DNA from: Liopterus haemorrhoidalis
Lineage: Eukaryota > Arthropoda > Insecta > Coleoptera > Dytiscidae
Assembly (NCBI GenBank): GCA_963971575.1
Contig: OZ020611.1
Location: 180,980,071 to 181,044,070, forward strand
DNA: 64,000 nt
Direction of reading: 5' to 3'
Below, in pieces: positions 36,028-48,045 of the stretch. The notes beneath the pieces were generated by a model. It was not told the origin of the DNA, searched no databases, and was given only the letters and a program-made list of their open reading frames with translations. The position numbers and the translations under genes were made by a program. Position 1 is the stretch's first letter, and each line of letters starts with the position of its first letter.

Positions 36028-39000
36028 TCTATATATATAAAAGCAAGTGTCCTGACTGACTGACTCATTCACTCATCACCGCCCAGCCCGAACCCCTGGG
36101 CCTAGAAACTTGAAATTTGGAGAGTATATTCCCTCCATGACGTAAGCACCCACTAAGAAGGGATTTTTCGAAATTCCACTCCTAAGGGATGAAAAGGGGT
36201 GAAATGTGATTTCACGAATTCCTTAATATCTCTTAGGACCGATGGGATATCGACTTAGTTTTTGCTTACAAGTATTACCCATAAAAATGCCAAAAAAGTA
36301 ATTTCGGGATTTTGCCCTAATCAACCCCTAAAGGGGTGAACCTACAATCGGGGTGGATTATACATCCCGTTGTATTTCCTGTGTTCGTTTAGTTGCAAGA
36401 TTACTTTTTGGCACATAGGTGTCCTTTTAAAATATCTCGAAATGGTATTGACAGTTTTTTGAAATTTCACCCCTAAAGGGTGAAAAGGGGTGAATTGTGA
36501 TTTCAAGGATTCCTTAATATCTCTTAGGACCAATAACATATAGACTTTCTTTTTGCTTACAAAGCTTAGCCATGCAAATACCGAAACACCAATTTCAGGA
36601 TTTTGTCCTAATCAACCCCTAAAGGGGAGATCTACAATCGGGGTGAATTATACATCCCGTCGTAATTCCTGTGTTCGTTTAGTTGTATCATTACTTTTTG
36701 GCACATAGGTGTCTTTTTAAAATATCTCGAAATGGTATTGACAGTTTTTTTAAATTTTACCCCTAAAGGGTGAAAAGGGCTGAATTGTGATTTCAAGGAT
36801 TCCTTAATATCTCTTAGGTCCCATAAGATATCGACCTGCTTTTTGCTTACCAAGATTACCCATACAAATACCGAAACACCAATTTCAGGATTTTGTCCTA
36901 ATCAACCCCTAAAGGGGTGGATCTACAATCGGAGTGAATTATACATCCCGTCGTAATTCCTGTGTTCGTTTAGTTGCAACATTACTTTTTGGCACAAAGG
37001 TGTCTTTTTACAATATATCGAAATGGGTTTGACAATTTTTTAAAATTTCACCCCTAAGGGTTGAAAATGAGTTAATTCTGATTTCAAGGTTTCCTTAACA
37101 TCTCTTAAGACCAATAAGATATCGACTTACTGTTTGCTTACAAAGATTATCCATACAATTACCGAAAAACTTATTTCAGGAATTTGTCTTTATCAACCCC
37201 TGAAGGGGTGGATCGACAGTCAGGGTGAGTTATACATTCCGTCGTATTTCCTGTGTTCGTTTAGTTGCAACATTACTTTTTAGCACATAGGTGTCTTTTT
37301 AAAATATCTCGAAAAGAGTTTGACAGTTTTTTAAAATTTCACCCCTAAGGGTTGAAAGGGGGTGAATTGGGATTGCTTAATACCTCTTAGGACCAAGATA
37401 TCGACTTGCTTTTTGCTTGCAAAGACTATCCATGCAAATTCCGAAAAACTTTTTTCAGAATTTTATCTTAATCAACCCCTAAAGGGGTGAAACTACAATA
37501 GGGGTGAATTATACATTCCGTCGTATTTCCTGTGTTTGTCGAGTTTTAACATTCATTTTTGGCACATAGGTGTCTTTATAAGATATCTCGAAACGGTTTA
37601 GACAGTTTTTTAAAATTTCACCCCTAAAGAATGAAATGGGGTGAATTGTGATTTCAAAGATTCCTTAATATCTCCTAGGATTAATAAGATATCGACTTGG
37701 TTTTGGTTACAAAGACTACCCATGCAAATGCCGACAAACCTATTTCAGGATTTTATCCTAATCAGCCCTTAAAGAGGTGATTCTACAATTCGGCTGAACT
37801 AAACATCCCGTCGTATTTCTCGTGTTTGTTTAGTTGCAACATTTCTTTTTGGTAAATAGGTATCCTAATTTAAAATATTTTGAAATGGTTTTGACAGTTT
37901 TTTTAAATTTCAAAAAGGTGAACAGGGGTGAATTGTGATTTTAAGGATTCTTTTATGTCTCTTAAGACTAATAAGATACCGACTTGGTTTTTGCTTACAA
38001 ATACTACCCATGCAAATGCCGAAAAATTTATTTCAGGATTTTGTCCTGATCAATGCCTAAAGGGGTATGCTACAATCGGGGTGAATTATACATCCCGTCG
38101 TTTTTCCTGTGTTCGTTTAGTTGCAACATTACTTTTTGGCACTTAAGTGTCTTTTTAAAATATTTCGAAATGTGTTTGTCAGTTTTTTTTTTAATTTCAC
38201 CCCTAAAAGGTGAACAGAGGAGGTGTGATTTCAAGGATTCCTTAATATCTCAGGACCAATAAAATATCGACTTAGTTTTTGTTTACAAATATTGCCCATG
38301 CAAATATCGAAAAACTTATTTCAAGATTTTATCCTAATCAATCCGTAAAGAGGTGTATCTATATTCGGGGTGAATTATATATCCCGTCGTATTTTATGTG
38401 TCTGTTGAGTTATAACATTCCTTTTTGACAAATAGGTGTCTTTTTAAAATGTCCCGAAATTGTTTTGACAGTTTTTTAAAATGACTTTGACATAGATATA
38501 TGAAATTCGCAAAGTTGATTCCTTCCATGACGTAAGTACCCACTAAGAAGAGATTCTTCGAAAGTCGATTTCTAAGGGGTTAAAAAATTTAAACATACAA
38601 TAACATACAATAATTTTAAAAAAAATATATGATTTCGTCCCAATCCACTCCAAACGGGATGAATTATAGTATAAATTCATCTTTGGCATATACGTGCCTT
38701 TTTTAAAACACCCTTTTCAAAATCTTTTCAAAAACAAGTGTTTTGACAGTTTTTTTAAGTTTCATCTTTAAAGGGGTAAATTGGTATTTTTTATTCGATA
38801 GAAAATCCAATGGATATTAAGACATGAAATTCGGAGCTAACATTCCCTCCGTAAGAGACCAATAAGAAAAGATTTTTCTAAATTCCATTTTTAAGTGGTG
38901 AAATGAGGTGAAATTTGATTTAGGGATGCCTCAATATCTCTTAGGCTCAATGAGATATCGACTTGGTTTTTGCTTACAAATGATACCCATACAAATGTTT

Positions 39001-39302
39001 AAAACAGAAATTCACGTGTTTGCCCTAATGAACCCCTAAATAGATGAATATGCAATCGGGGTGAATTATAAAAACCTTTGTATTTCCTGAGTTATAAAAT
39101 TTCATTTTGGCACATAGGTTTCTATTTAGAAGGCGTTTGACAGTTTTTTTTAAAATTTCATCCCTTACGGAGTAAATTAGTATTTTTTATTCGATAGAGC
39201 GTCCCTTGACAAAGAGATATGAAATTCGGAAGAAACCTTTCGTATCTCCTGTGCTCCAAGAGACCATCAATATACCGTAGCGAAGCACGGGTTTTCAGCT
39301 AG
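36028..39302 (+). mobile_element. Non-autonomous Helitron, unit B of a dimer
   Basis: Same 5' start (TCTATATATATAAAAGC) and same 3' end (hairpin plus CAGCTAG) as unit A, followed by host T at 39303. The base before it is the terminal G of unit A, not the A expected for an independent A/T insertion. Confidence 0.9.
36180..38480 (+). repeat. Minisatellite of about 290 bp, roughly 8 units
   Basis: Same repeat as in unit A, with the CCTAATCAACCCCTAAAGGG word or a variant near 36318, 36608, 36899, 37190, 37470, 37762, 38048 and 38336. The later units are more diverged, and 38480-39200 is decayed repeat sequence. Confidence 0.9.
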
Positions 39303-39785
39303 TAATATATATTTTGATAAATTGTATTGTATAAACTGGAAAATGAAATTTATTAATTTCAGTAATAAAACAATAAGCCAGACAGATTGAAATGCTCTCT
39401 GGATCAAGTAACAATAAACCGCTATATTTATTTAGATTAAAGTAATGAGTTACAGTATCAACACAAAGTAGTACACAAAGCGAGTCAGTTGTGTTATGAA
39501 AATGTCTAAATTCAAATTGTTCATTAATAATTTAGCTTTGGCTTACAATGTGTAAATTAATTCTTAACAAAAATACTTTTTCTACTAGTTTACTTAATTA
39601 GGGTAATAGGCTAATCGGTCTAATGTTTTGTACAAGGTTTGTACTTTTACTCGGTTTACGTATGATGATGATTTGGGTTTTTTGGCTTCTTTCCAAATAT
39701 AGCGAAAGTGTGCGTTAATCAAAATAGCATTTATTGTTTTGACTATTTGTGTCACTCCTTTCCTGAGTAGATATTTTAAGTGCAA
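39303..39785 (-). pseudogene. LINE RT fragment, upstream half
   Basis: The minus strand begins HLKYLLRKGVTQIVKTINAI then HFRYIWKEAKKP, the start of a Jockey-type RT domain. In shifted frames come NEQFEFRHFHNTTDSL and RAFQSVWLIVLLLKL, the usual EQFGFR and AFDxVWHxGLLYKL positions. The sequence stops at the Helitron boundary and continues with the GVPQG part at 32483. Multiple frameshifts make it a pseudogene. Confidence 0.8.
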
Positions 39786-40460
39786 ATTAAATTAAACACT
39801 CTGTATATTAAAGAAAAAAAAAAAACCTTGCGTCTCTCTGTTTTTTTTCTCATGGTCTGTTGGGTTATTATTCTGTCAATATGTTTGCGATCTACCTGTC
39901 TACTAATGATGTGTCAATGCAGAGAACTTATGTGAAGTTAGGCGTACTATCTCTATAATACGCCTAAATTCTTCGTCCAATATTTCTCATAAATGAAAAC
40001 TGGATGACAAATACCTATACGAATATTTCTAACATAAATAAATAAATAGAACACCTTTCTATTTCCTGTTAATATATAAAATATTCAGTAAATTAAGAGA
40101 TGACAGAGCGAAGAATTGTTTTTCGTATATCTCGAGCACATTTTCTTAGCTGAGGGTATTCTGCTGTTATTTTGACACACATCTCTTGGCGTTCGCACAT
40201 CTCAACCACATCACTGCACTCAGACACACTTCTATTTCTCCCACAACACTCCGCATTCTCCTCGTCTTTGGTCGCTATTTCCTGCTGCCTGCCCTCTCTA
40301 GCACACGAATGCTTCATCGCTCATAAGGTTGCCAAATTATCTTACTTCTTCTCAACACTTCTTATCACTTTATATAATTGAAACAATAATATATATGAGA
40401 AATGGAAGTAATGTAAGTCAGTAACCTCACGTATTTACAAGTTTTTTGTTTTAAATATGT
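39786..40460. other. Unassigned spacer
   Basis: No recognised gene. The overlapping open stretches at 40093-40381 on both strands show no family motif. Confidence 0.35.
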
Positions 40461-40464
40461 TTAA

Positions 40465-40728
40465 TCCTTAACCACCGTAGTGCGGTCACCATGACGACGC
40501 AACTATTAAAATACCAAATTCATAACTTACACCCACTACAACTTAGACACCAAAGCATACAATTTAAGTTTGGCTGTTTTATTTTCCTTTCAAAGACTAT
40601 ACTTAAGTCATCTAACGAGTGGCATAAAAACATTATTTATTATTGCGATTAAGTCTTAAAATATCGGCGGTCAATTTGTCTGCACTATCTTCACTGTGTG
40701 ATCATTTTTTCACTACGGTTGTTGAGGA
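40465..40728. mobile_element. MITE with TTAA duplications
   Basis: TTAA at 40461-40464 and 40729-40732 flank inverted ends TCCTTAACCACCGTAGTG and CACTACGGTTGTTGAGGA. A TTAA target is used by piggyBac and Kolobok elements. No coding content. Confidence 0.8.
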
Positions 40729-40732
40729 TTAA

Positions 40733-41956
40733 ATAGCTATTTAAAAATAAACAAAATTGTGTATAGTATGAATTTTCACACATTTCAGTGTTTCGTAGTA
40801 TCTCATGTTTGGACATATTTTTGTCTATAATCGCGTCAAGAACGTTAATTCGTCAACTGACATAAACATTTTGATTTTACGGACATTTTACAAAAGTGTA
40901 ACTTTTGATGCTTCGACAGTTCCTGCTAAACTGGACATAATTTACTTAACAACCTACAATCTGTAGTTCTATATTATAAGGACATTAAGTTAGGTTACGA
41001 TGGTAAAATTGTTAGTAATGGAAGAACCAGAGAGGTTCATATTAATCTACAAAACTATTTTGAACATTAGAGCCAACAAAAACTACCATGCTTGTAAGAG
41101 TTTGTGAAAAAAAGTTATTCTATAGTTTTACCAAAACAATTCTTGTAAAAATTCAAATTTAGTCTAAATTAAATCCAAATTTGGATTTGGATTGAGTTTG
41201 GTGAAACACGTTTTCCTTCATCACTGATTAGTGATGAAATCAGGCATTCATAAATTGTCAGTAAGTCTACATGAAAATACTGAAGAATTGAAGCTCCTAA
41301 GGGCCGCATTTACAAACCTCAGTAAAACCGCAGTAAAATAACTATCGGAGGTATAAGTTTATTCCTATATTTATTCTGATTCTCACTTTTACAGTTAATT
41401 TTTTATTCTCGGATTTAGTTATCAATGATTTTAATATTAATAAAATAAAATTGGTATTGTTTGACACATAAATTGAAATCAGAAAAGTTCATAAAATCGA
41501 TAATTATAAATTGACATTACTCGTAACAATATCGTTTGGGGAAATACTGGGAGATAATGCCGAAATATTCGACTCAAATAATTCTTCTATGGTGATACAT
41601 AGTTATATACTGCAAGATCCCACTAACCGCGGAGGTTACGCTCTACCACCGTACCGCGGATAGAAAACCCCCAGATAATTAGATTAACTATTTATGTATG
41701 TACAGGCATTATGAGTACAGAGCGCGGAAGATACGAGGCACTCAAATTGCTAGAAGCACATTCTAGGAGCAATCGTCTGCTGCTATTCTTTGCTGCACTA
41801 TTAAAAAAAATCATAACCGTGTATAACCAAAATCGCTCAAAAAATACGGATAACTAGGGATTACTATTCTATTATTAATTATTCTGTTGAATCGCATAAT
41901 ACATAGATTTTAGAGATCTTTATAGTGACTAGTGCCTTTTACATCACCAAAAGATT
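40733..41956. other. Unassigned spacer
   Basis: No gene was recognised. A GGGCCGCATTTACAAACC word at 41301 has the look of a transposon end, but no partner was found. Confidence 0.35.
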
Positions 41957-41966
41957 ACTTTTTACA

Positions 41967-42199
41967 AGCCAATGGAGTGGCCGAGCTCGTTAAATCGTGC
42001 AGCTTGGACTGGTGAAAACAGTCTAGATTGTAAGGTTGGTGGTTCGATTCTCCTCCGTTGGTGATATTATACGGGTGAGAATAATATTTTTACATTACTC
42101 CCATTTCACAGTCATTCCTCATCCAGGTGTAGGAGTTCGCCCCCGGCATTGGCGATTAGCCTCGTTGCAGAAATAGGTCGATGTAAAATTTAAAAAAAA
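41967..42199 (+). repeat. SINE family S1, full copy
   Basis: A tRNA-like head with TGGCCGAGCTCG (A box, serine/leucine-like) and GGTTCGATTC (B box) is followed by a conserved body (ATTACTCCCATTTCACAGTC, GGCGATTAGCCTCGTTGCAG) and an A tail. The 10-bp target duplication ACTTTTTACA lies at 41957-41966 and 42200-42209. Confidence 0.93.
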
Positions 42200-42209
42200 A
42201 CTTTTTACA

Positions 42210-43252
42210 GTAACCATGACCCTGGCATCACGGCCCTATAAACCATGCCCCATATTCTCAAATATTAATTCAGAGATACACGTACTCATCATAAAGAAGG
42301 CGGAGTGAGCTTACGGTTGCAACAGCCAATCTTGTTTTTTTATACTGTTTATACTGGGGACTGATCTCACGATTCTATACTTTCAAAGCGAATGAGCTGA
42401 TCGCTAAGCTGCTGCAACCATTATTATATACTTATAATGCAAAATGCAAACAAAAAGTTATTACTAAAGTCACTGGATTATCAAAGTAGCGCAAGCCTTT
42501 GAAGAAGCCGACAGACCCCAGGGTTTGATTGGCAACATTGCTTTCCCTATTAAGCAACTAAAGCAGCAATTTTTACGTTCTTAAGTTTGCGTCTGCGCTG
42601 TCACATCTCTCTTTCTCGCTCTAATTTAATAACCTCCTTTGTCAGCGGTTTGAATATTTAAGGTTGTTTCATTTAAATTTATATATTATATCCATTTTAT
42701 TTAATAAAAATAAAAGAAATAGTTGAAATTCTACCACAATTTTGTTATAGTGCATCTTTGATTCAAAAATTCGTGATTACAATGTTTAAAATAAAAATTT
42801 TGGTAGTACTAGTTTCTTATTTTTTTACTGTTGGAATCACTGAAAATCATTTGTGTTGGCGAAATTTTTAGCCCCAGTATGGCCACCGTTGCGCTTCTTT
42901 GTATAATCTAGTGACTTTAGTTATAACGTGACATATATCATACGTTAAATTAAATATTTTATTGTTGCTGGGCAACAAATACTTATTCAAAATTAATAGT
43001 GAGGGGATAACTTATACTGTCATTTATCTGAGGTACCGTTAGCCAGATATGATATACTGGTATTTATTCCGATGTTTATCCTATCCGAGCTTTTTACCAA
43101 CAATCGATTTTTTGACTTTATACCAGAAAATGCATCATTCCAGGTTTATCCATTGATTTTAAAAGTATCCCTAAGTGAAACTGTTTTATGATATAAGTGA
43201 AGAGACTAGTCATTATTTAAATGTCATTATTTTAAAATATTTACAGGTCTAT
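42210..43252. other. Unassigned spacer
   Basis: No gene was recognised. CTTACGGTTGCAACAGCC near 42312 and CTAAGCTGCTGCAACCA near 42405 form a weak inverted pair. Confidence 0.35.
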
Positions 43253-43332
43253 TCTGTAATATCATAACGAAACGTTCATTGACGGTTGCCGTAATTTTTA
43301 CTCTTCAACGACCCGGGATTATTCTGTAAATT

Positions 43333-44529
43333 ATATATATATATATATATAAAATAAGTTTATTGTCATAATTACATTTTATATTACATATATTTGCAAT
43401 TTAGAGTCCCTGTTATTTTTATGTACAATTACCTCTTACAAACTAAATTTACCTAAATCTAATTTTTGTTTTCGATAAAAGATTGAACGTTTTTTAAAGC
43501 ATAGGGTAAAAATTTGAATGAAAAACCCTATTCATTCCAAAATTATATAAATATATATTTTGAATATTATTATTTTACTAATTTACCATATTTTACCTTT
43601 TTAATTTAACATTTTATTTAGATGTTTAGCATATGCATTATTGTTTTGTGAACTTTTCTTTTTGTTTTTATTGTACCAATGTTTTTAATAAAGTTATTTT
43701 CATGAGTGTTTGAAAAATGCATTAGTTATTTTTTTAATAAATACGTCTATTTTATCGATTTTTATTTCTTGGTGCATTTTTGTAAGATGGGTGTACCTGG
43801 GATATTTTCCAATAACCCGCAAACATTTATTTTGGATAATCTGTAAGCTATTAATGTTAGTTTCCAGTTAAGTTAGTATTCCATGCCGGACAAGCATATG
43901 TTAGTATTGGCCTTATTATAGATTTGTATATGAGCAATTTATTTTTAAAATGGAGTTTACTTTTTCTGTTATAAATTGGATAAATCATGTGAAGCATTTT
44001 ATTTGATTTGTTTGTTATTTGTTTTATATGTTTTTCAAAAGTTAATTTTGTGTCAAGAGTTACACCTAAGTATTTTACAGAATCCTTCAAATAAATAGAT
44101 TGACTATTTACAGTAATATGCAATCCTGTTGTATTAGGTCGGCGTTTAGTAAATATAATAAATTCTATTTTGCTGTCATTGAGTTTTATCTTCCATTTGT
44201 GGAAGTATTTAGTAATTTTATAGACGGCTTCATTTAGTCGTTTTTGCACAGCACAAAGTCGCCAGGAAGACGTGTGCAATGCGGTATCATCTGCGTAAAG
44301 ACTGTAGTTTACAAGATTAATTTTTGGCATGTCATTTATAAATAAATTAAAAAGTTTGGGTCCGAGCACGGTTCCTTGTCCTATGCCAGCATTTATAGTT
44401 TTAATTTCTGATCTATTTTCACCTATATGTACCCTAAAGTGTCTATTGCTTAGGTAAGATTTAATAATAAGAATTAAGCAAGGAGGAAAATTGTATTTAA
44501 TTAGCTTGTAAAGTAAACCATTATGCCAC
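43333..44529 (-). mobile_element. 5'-truncated Jockey-type LINE with 13-bp target duplication
   Basis: The unit is bounded by TATTCTGTAAATT at 43320-43332 and 44530-44542. On the minus strand it starts within the RT domain and ends in an AT dinucleotide tail (43333-43351). The truncated 5' end, target duplication and simple tail show target-primed insertion. Confidence 0.92.
43857..44526 (-). pseudogene. Jockey-type LINE reverse transcriptase, 5'-truncated
   Basis: The open frame reads HNGLLYKLIKYNFPP, then GIGQGTVLGPKLFNLFINDM, then LYADDTALHTSS with the catalytic YADD intact, and KYLGVTLDTKLTFEKHI and RPILTYACPAWNTN further on. No stop interrupts about 220 codons, so the copy is young. The N-terminal endonuclease and the start of the RT are missing, so it cannot act alone. 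It ends with a stop after NLTGN. Confidence 0.93.
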
Positions 44530-44846
44530 TATTCTGTAAATTCTTGTAGTCGTTCACAAACGATAAAGTCATCAAATATTTGTCGTTCGTAAACGACAAC
44601 TGCTTTCCTGGTGTTACGTTATAAAGTTCGTGTTTCGTTAAACGAAAAAACAATATTTCATTATGTTTATAAAGTTTATTGTTTAATATTTAAACAATGG
44701 TCACAAATCTGGCAAATTCCAGTAATTCTAATAATGTAATTGTTGCGAGTTCTGAAAGAGGCTTTTCAGGAAGACCACCTCAAGTTCCATTTTGCGTTAA
44801 TTTTAAAATTCTTGCCCTCCTTTTCATAAATAATTTCCAATCAGTA

Positions 44847-45093
44847 TTTTTTTAATTTATTTATTTTACATCTGCCTATTTCTGCAACGAGGCTAATCGC
44901 CGATGCCAGGGGGCGAGCTCCCACACCTGGATGAGGGGTGAATGATTGTAAAAATGGGAGTTATGTAAACATATTATTCTCGCCCGAATAATATCACCAA
45001 CGAAGGAGGCTTGAACCACCGACCGCCTAGGCCAGTCTGTATATTCCACAAGTCTAAACCGTACGACGCAATGCGCTCGGCCACTCCGTTGGC
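44847..45093 (-). repeat. SINE family S1, full copy, inverted
   Basis: Minus-strand copy of the SINE at 41967, with a full tRNA-like head and an A-rich tail (T-rich on the plus strand at 44847-44870). The 11-bp duplication TCCAATCAGTA flanks it at 44836-44846 and 45094-45104. Confidence 0.93.
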
Positions 45094-45300
45094 TCCAATC
45101 AGTAAATATCTGTATTTTATGAATAATTATGGAATGAATATTAGAATTATCTTTCAATAAGTACAAAAATGTCCACACATAAGATGATAATTTTTTGCGT
45201 TTCAAAGAACTTAAGCAATAAATAGATTTTACACTGTTAGATAAGTTTATTATTTACTTGATTCCAAGCAGAAACAGATTTTTGCTAATAGAATTTTCCA

Positions 45301-45495
45301 ATGTTTCATATAAAATATTGGTTCCACTCTCTACAAAATTCCCTTAGCGGAAAAAAAGTCGCATCTTTGAACGATATCAAAATTCACCTCTACAGATTTT
45401 TAGAGAGCAAAGACGGAACCTTCTGGAGAGATGGCATTATCAAATTGCTTGAGCGTTTGTCGAAAGTGATTGAAAATAATAGACAGTACATTTGA
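45301..45495 (+). pseudogene. Mariner-type transposase C-terminal tail
   Basis: The frame reads FHIKYWFHSLQNSLSGKKV and ends FWRDGIIKLLERLSKVIENN, then RQYI and stop. The ending FW/Y-x-x-GI-x-KL-x-x-R-x-x-K-x-I-x-x-N-x-x-Y matches the C terminus of mariner-family transposases. No catalytic part is adjacent. It sits inside the composite DNA element. Confidence 0.65.
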
Positions 45496-45909
45496 TAATA
45501 AAAGTTTGTTTTTAGAATGTACCTATATTTTATTGAATAAAAGGTGAAAAAAAAAAAAAACGAACGGACTTATGTAACAACCATATTTTTTTTTTATTGG
45601 CTTTGATCGCGTATTTCCCTTCCAAATATATTAAATATTGCTACCTTGTCTTGTTTTGAGTTCTTTTACGTATGTTTTATGCCAGTACAACATTTATTTT
45701 AACAATATGTTTTATACTATTTGTAACCTAACATTTCACTAGCCACTGTGAAAACGTTATCGACAATCGTTACAGTATTTATCAACTAACGACATGGTAT
45801 ACGGAATACGTTTCTAAACAATATCATTGAAGTTATCATTAAGGCATAAGTCAAATACTGTCGTTCCTTAACCAGGCGCTTGTAAACGATATTTTACAGA
45901 ATAAAAGTA

Positions 45910-46878
45910 TTAGTAGTACAACAAAGTTCGTCTTATATTTTATTGTTACCGCGTAGCATTATTATATATTTTCCTGATGCTTAAAACGAAAGGGTTGTAA
46001 AGTGAGTACGGCTCTGGTTAAAACATTAAGTTGTGCAAAGCCACTAAAAACTTGCGAACAATTTAAGCACAAGAACCTCTTTGTGTGATAGTTATCTTTT
46101 CAAATACCATGTGCAATTAAATTTCATATCTTTAGATAATAGAACTCTTTACACTTTATGTCGTTTAACAGTTTTAACTAGGTTTGCTTTAGATCAGTGC
46201 TTCTTAAATGGTATTTTCAAAAGTATACTAAAATTACTGAAGATTACATAGCAATTTATTACAATTTTAGGATCCGAAATCGTAAACTGAAAACATGTTA
46301 CGTGCAACATTGTTACGTGCTAGTAATTATATGGCTATAAGACGATTTTTGTTCCGATTTTCTTTTTGGTAATAAAAACTAACTATTGGACTACACTATG
46401 TTTTTCTACAATACAGTATTTGACTAACCGTTCTGTCAAATGATCCCAAATATCCACATAATCATCGATAAAAACCCAGTAGCGTAGCCGGGATAACATG
46501 GCAAGGAGAGAGATAGGTGATTTAAAAATGGACATCTAAAAAACTTACGAACGAAGAGAAAAGTATTGAAGAGGGCGAATTGAAAGTAATGACGCAAAAA
46601 ACTGTGGGACTAATTGAACTGATGGCCAAAAGAGGAGGACAAATAAAAACAACGATTAAAAAAATCTAGTTTCATCTAGACTTTAACCTTCCCCTAACCT
46701 ATATATACCTACGCCACAGTAATAAATAAAGATCGACCCCATTTTATTTATGATTATTTAAGTATATTTACGAGGATGATCTCAAAAATAATGCACAAAG
46801 TTGTTACATTTTATTTTTAAAATAAATTTGCACTGATAACGTTGTGCAAAATTGTGCAAAATGACTTCTTCCCAAATA
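45910..46878. other. Unassigned spacer
   Basis: No gene. A mariner-end-like word (TACGAGGATGATCTCAAAAA) lies at 46768 without a clear partner. Confidence 0.4.
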
Positions 46879-46928
46879 GACCGGGAGCTCATGACATTTC
46901 TGGTCACCGATTTCATACAGCATGCCTT

Positions 46929-47955
46929 TGTAGCGAATCGGTCAGTTCGCTGGAATAAAGAACCAACCCTCACAAATCACCAGCACGATAATTTCGTAGA
47001 AAAGAGATTACAATCATTTTTATGCATTAGTACAAGGGGAGTTTAAAGAATACATTTTAGATATTCAGATAATCAGATAAAAATTAGGATTTTTACTTCA
47101 AAACACGTATTTTTAGGAATATATGTTTTGATGGGTCATTGTTCGAGAGGACTGTTATTCAAAGTTATTGCCCAATAACTTTGAACAGCTTCCTCCTGAT
47201 CAAAGATAAAACCTTTTGTTTTTCTTGGAAATACTACCAAAATGCTTATTTAAACCCCTAGCTCTCTGGAGAAGGGATCAGTACGTATTCGGCCCGGTTA
47301 ACGTAAACATCAAACTTGTTGATTCCTAGAGGAACTGGTTCGGCATTCTGGTGTGCTACCGATTCAATTTATTTCATATAATTTTATTCTAATTTTACAT
47401 AAATTCATATAATTTTAAACATTCAAATCAATTGTAATTTTATATTTTAATAAACATTTAAACTTAATACTAAAAATCATATTCTTTTATTTAACGTGTG
47501 TAACCATTCACTTCTAAATAGTTAAGTGCACAGTTAAGATCCAGACTACTACAAGATGCCCGATCCGTCGGTTGGTAAGTACCAAAATATATCATTTAAT
47601 GCACATATTATAATGTTGAACCCTGGATAAAACTCACGCCTGGTACCCGAACTCCTTAGTTACCAATCTCACCTCAGTTTGTGAATCAAATTCTTATATT
47701 CACCATTTTTATTTGGCTTTTGATACAAAATTGTCTTCGGACACTGGCTTCCGGTCTAAAGGCCCCTTTTGTCTAGCACGAAGGCTGACGATTATGTGGA
47801 TTATGCCACATCGGAGGCTGGATTAGACGTTAAATCATCATAATTATTAAATTTAAAACAGTAAGCATTTCGATATGTTTACTTTCTATCATGGCTCTCT
47901 ACATATTTTATACAAATGGTACGATACAAAAGATTCGTACCAGGGGCCCGCTACA
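46929..47955 (+). repeat. 5' long terminal repeat
   Basis: 1027 bp, starting TGTAGCG and ending CGCTACA (short inverted ends). An AATAAA lies near 47450. By line-by-line reading it is identical to the 3' copy. The next bases (TATTTGTTGGCAGCGGTGCG) are where the tRNA primer site should be; I could not assign the tRNA. Confidence 0.97.
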
Positions 47956-48045
47956 TATTTGTTGGCAGCGGTGCGATTTTAAAGTCGCGTACAGGGACCA
48001 TATTACATAATTTGGTACCCTGCGGTGGGATTTTCTTAAAATTTT

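Larger units (their letters stand above)
43253..45905. mobile_element. Composite DNA element with TATTCTGTAA ends
   Basis: CTATTCTGTAATATC at 43253 and TTATTCTGTAAATTC at 43319/44542 resemble, in inverted form, TTTTACAGAATAAAAG at 45889-45904. Words of the type CGTTTACAAACGA recur near both ends. The unit hosts a LINE and a SINE and includes a transposase tail at 45301. The exact outer ends are uncertain. Confidence 0.5.

Noticed and set aside
33245..38262. Recurring open frames with similar protein sequence on both strands
   Set aside because: They arise because the 290-bp Helitron minisatellite repeats; the unit length is not a multiple of three and no protein family matches.
32484..39302. 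CRISPR-like regular repeats
   Set aside because: The units are about 290 bp without short repeat/unique spacer structure, and the context is eukaryotic Helitron.
40093..40381. Small gene at overlapping opposite-strand open frames
   Set aside because: No family motif, no splice or promoter evidence, and each frame is the shadow of the other.
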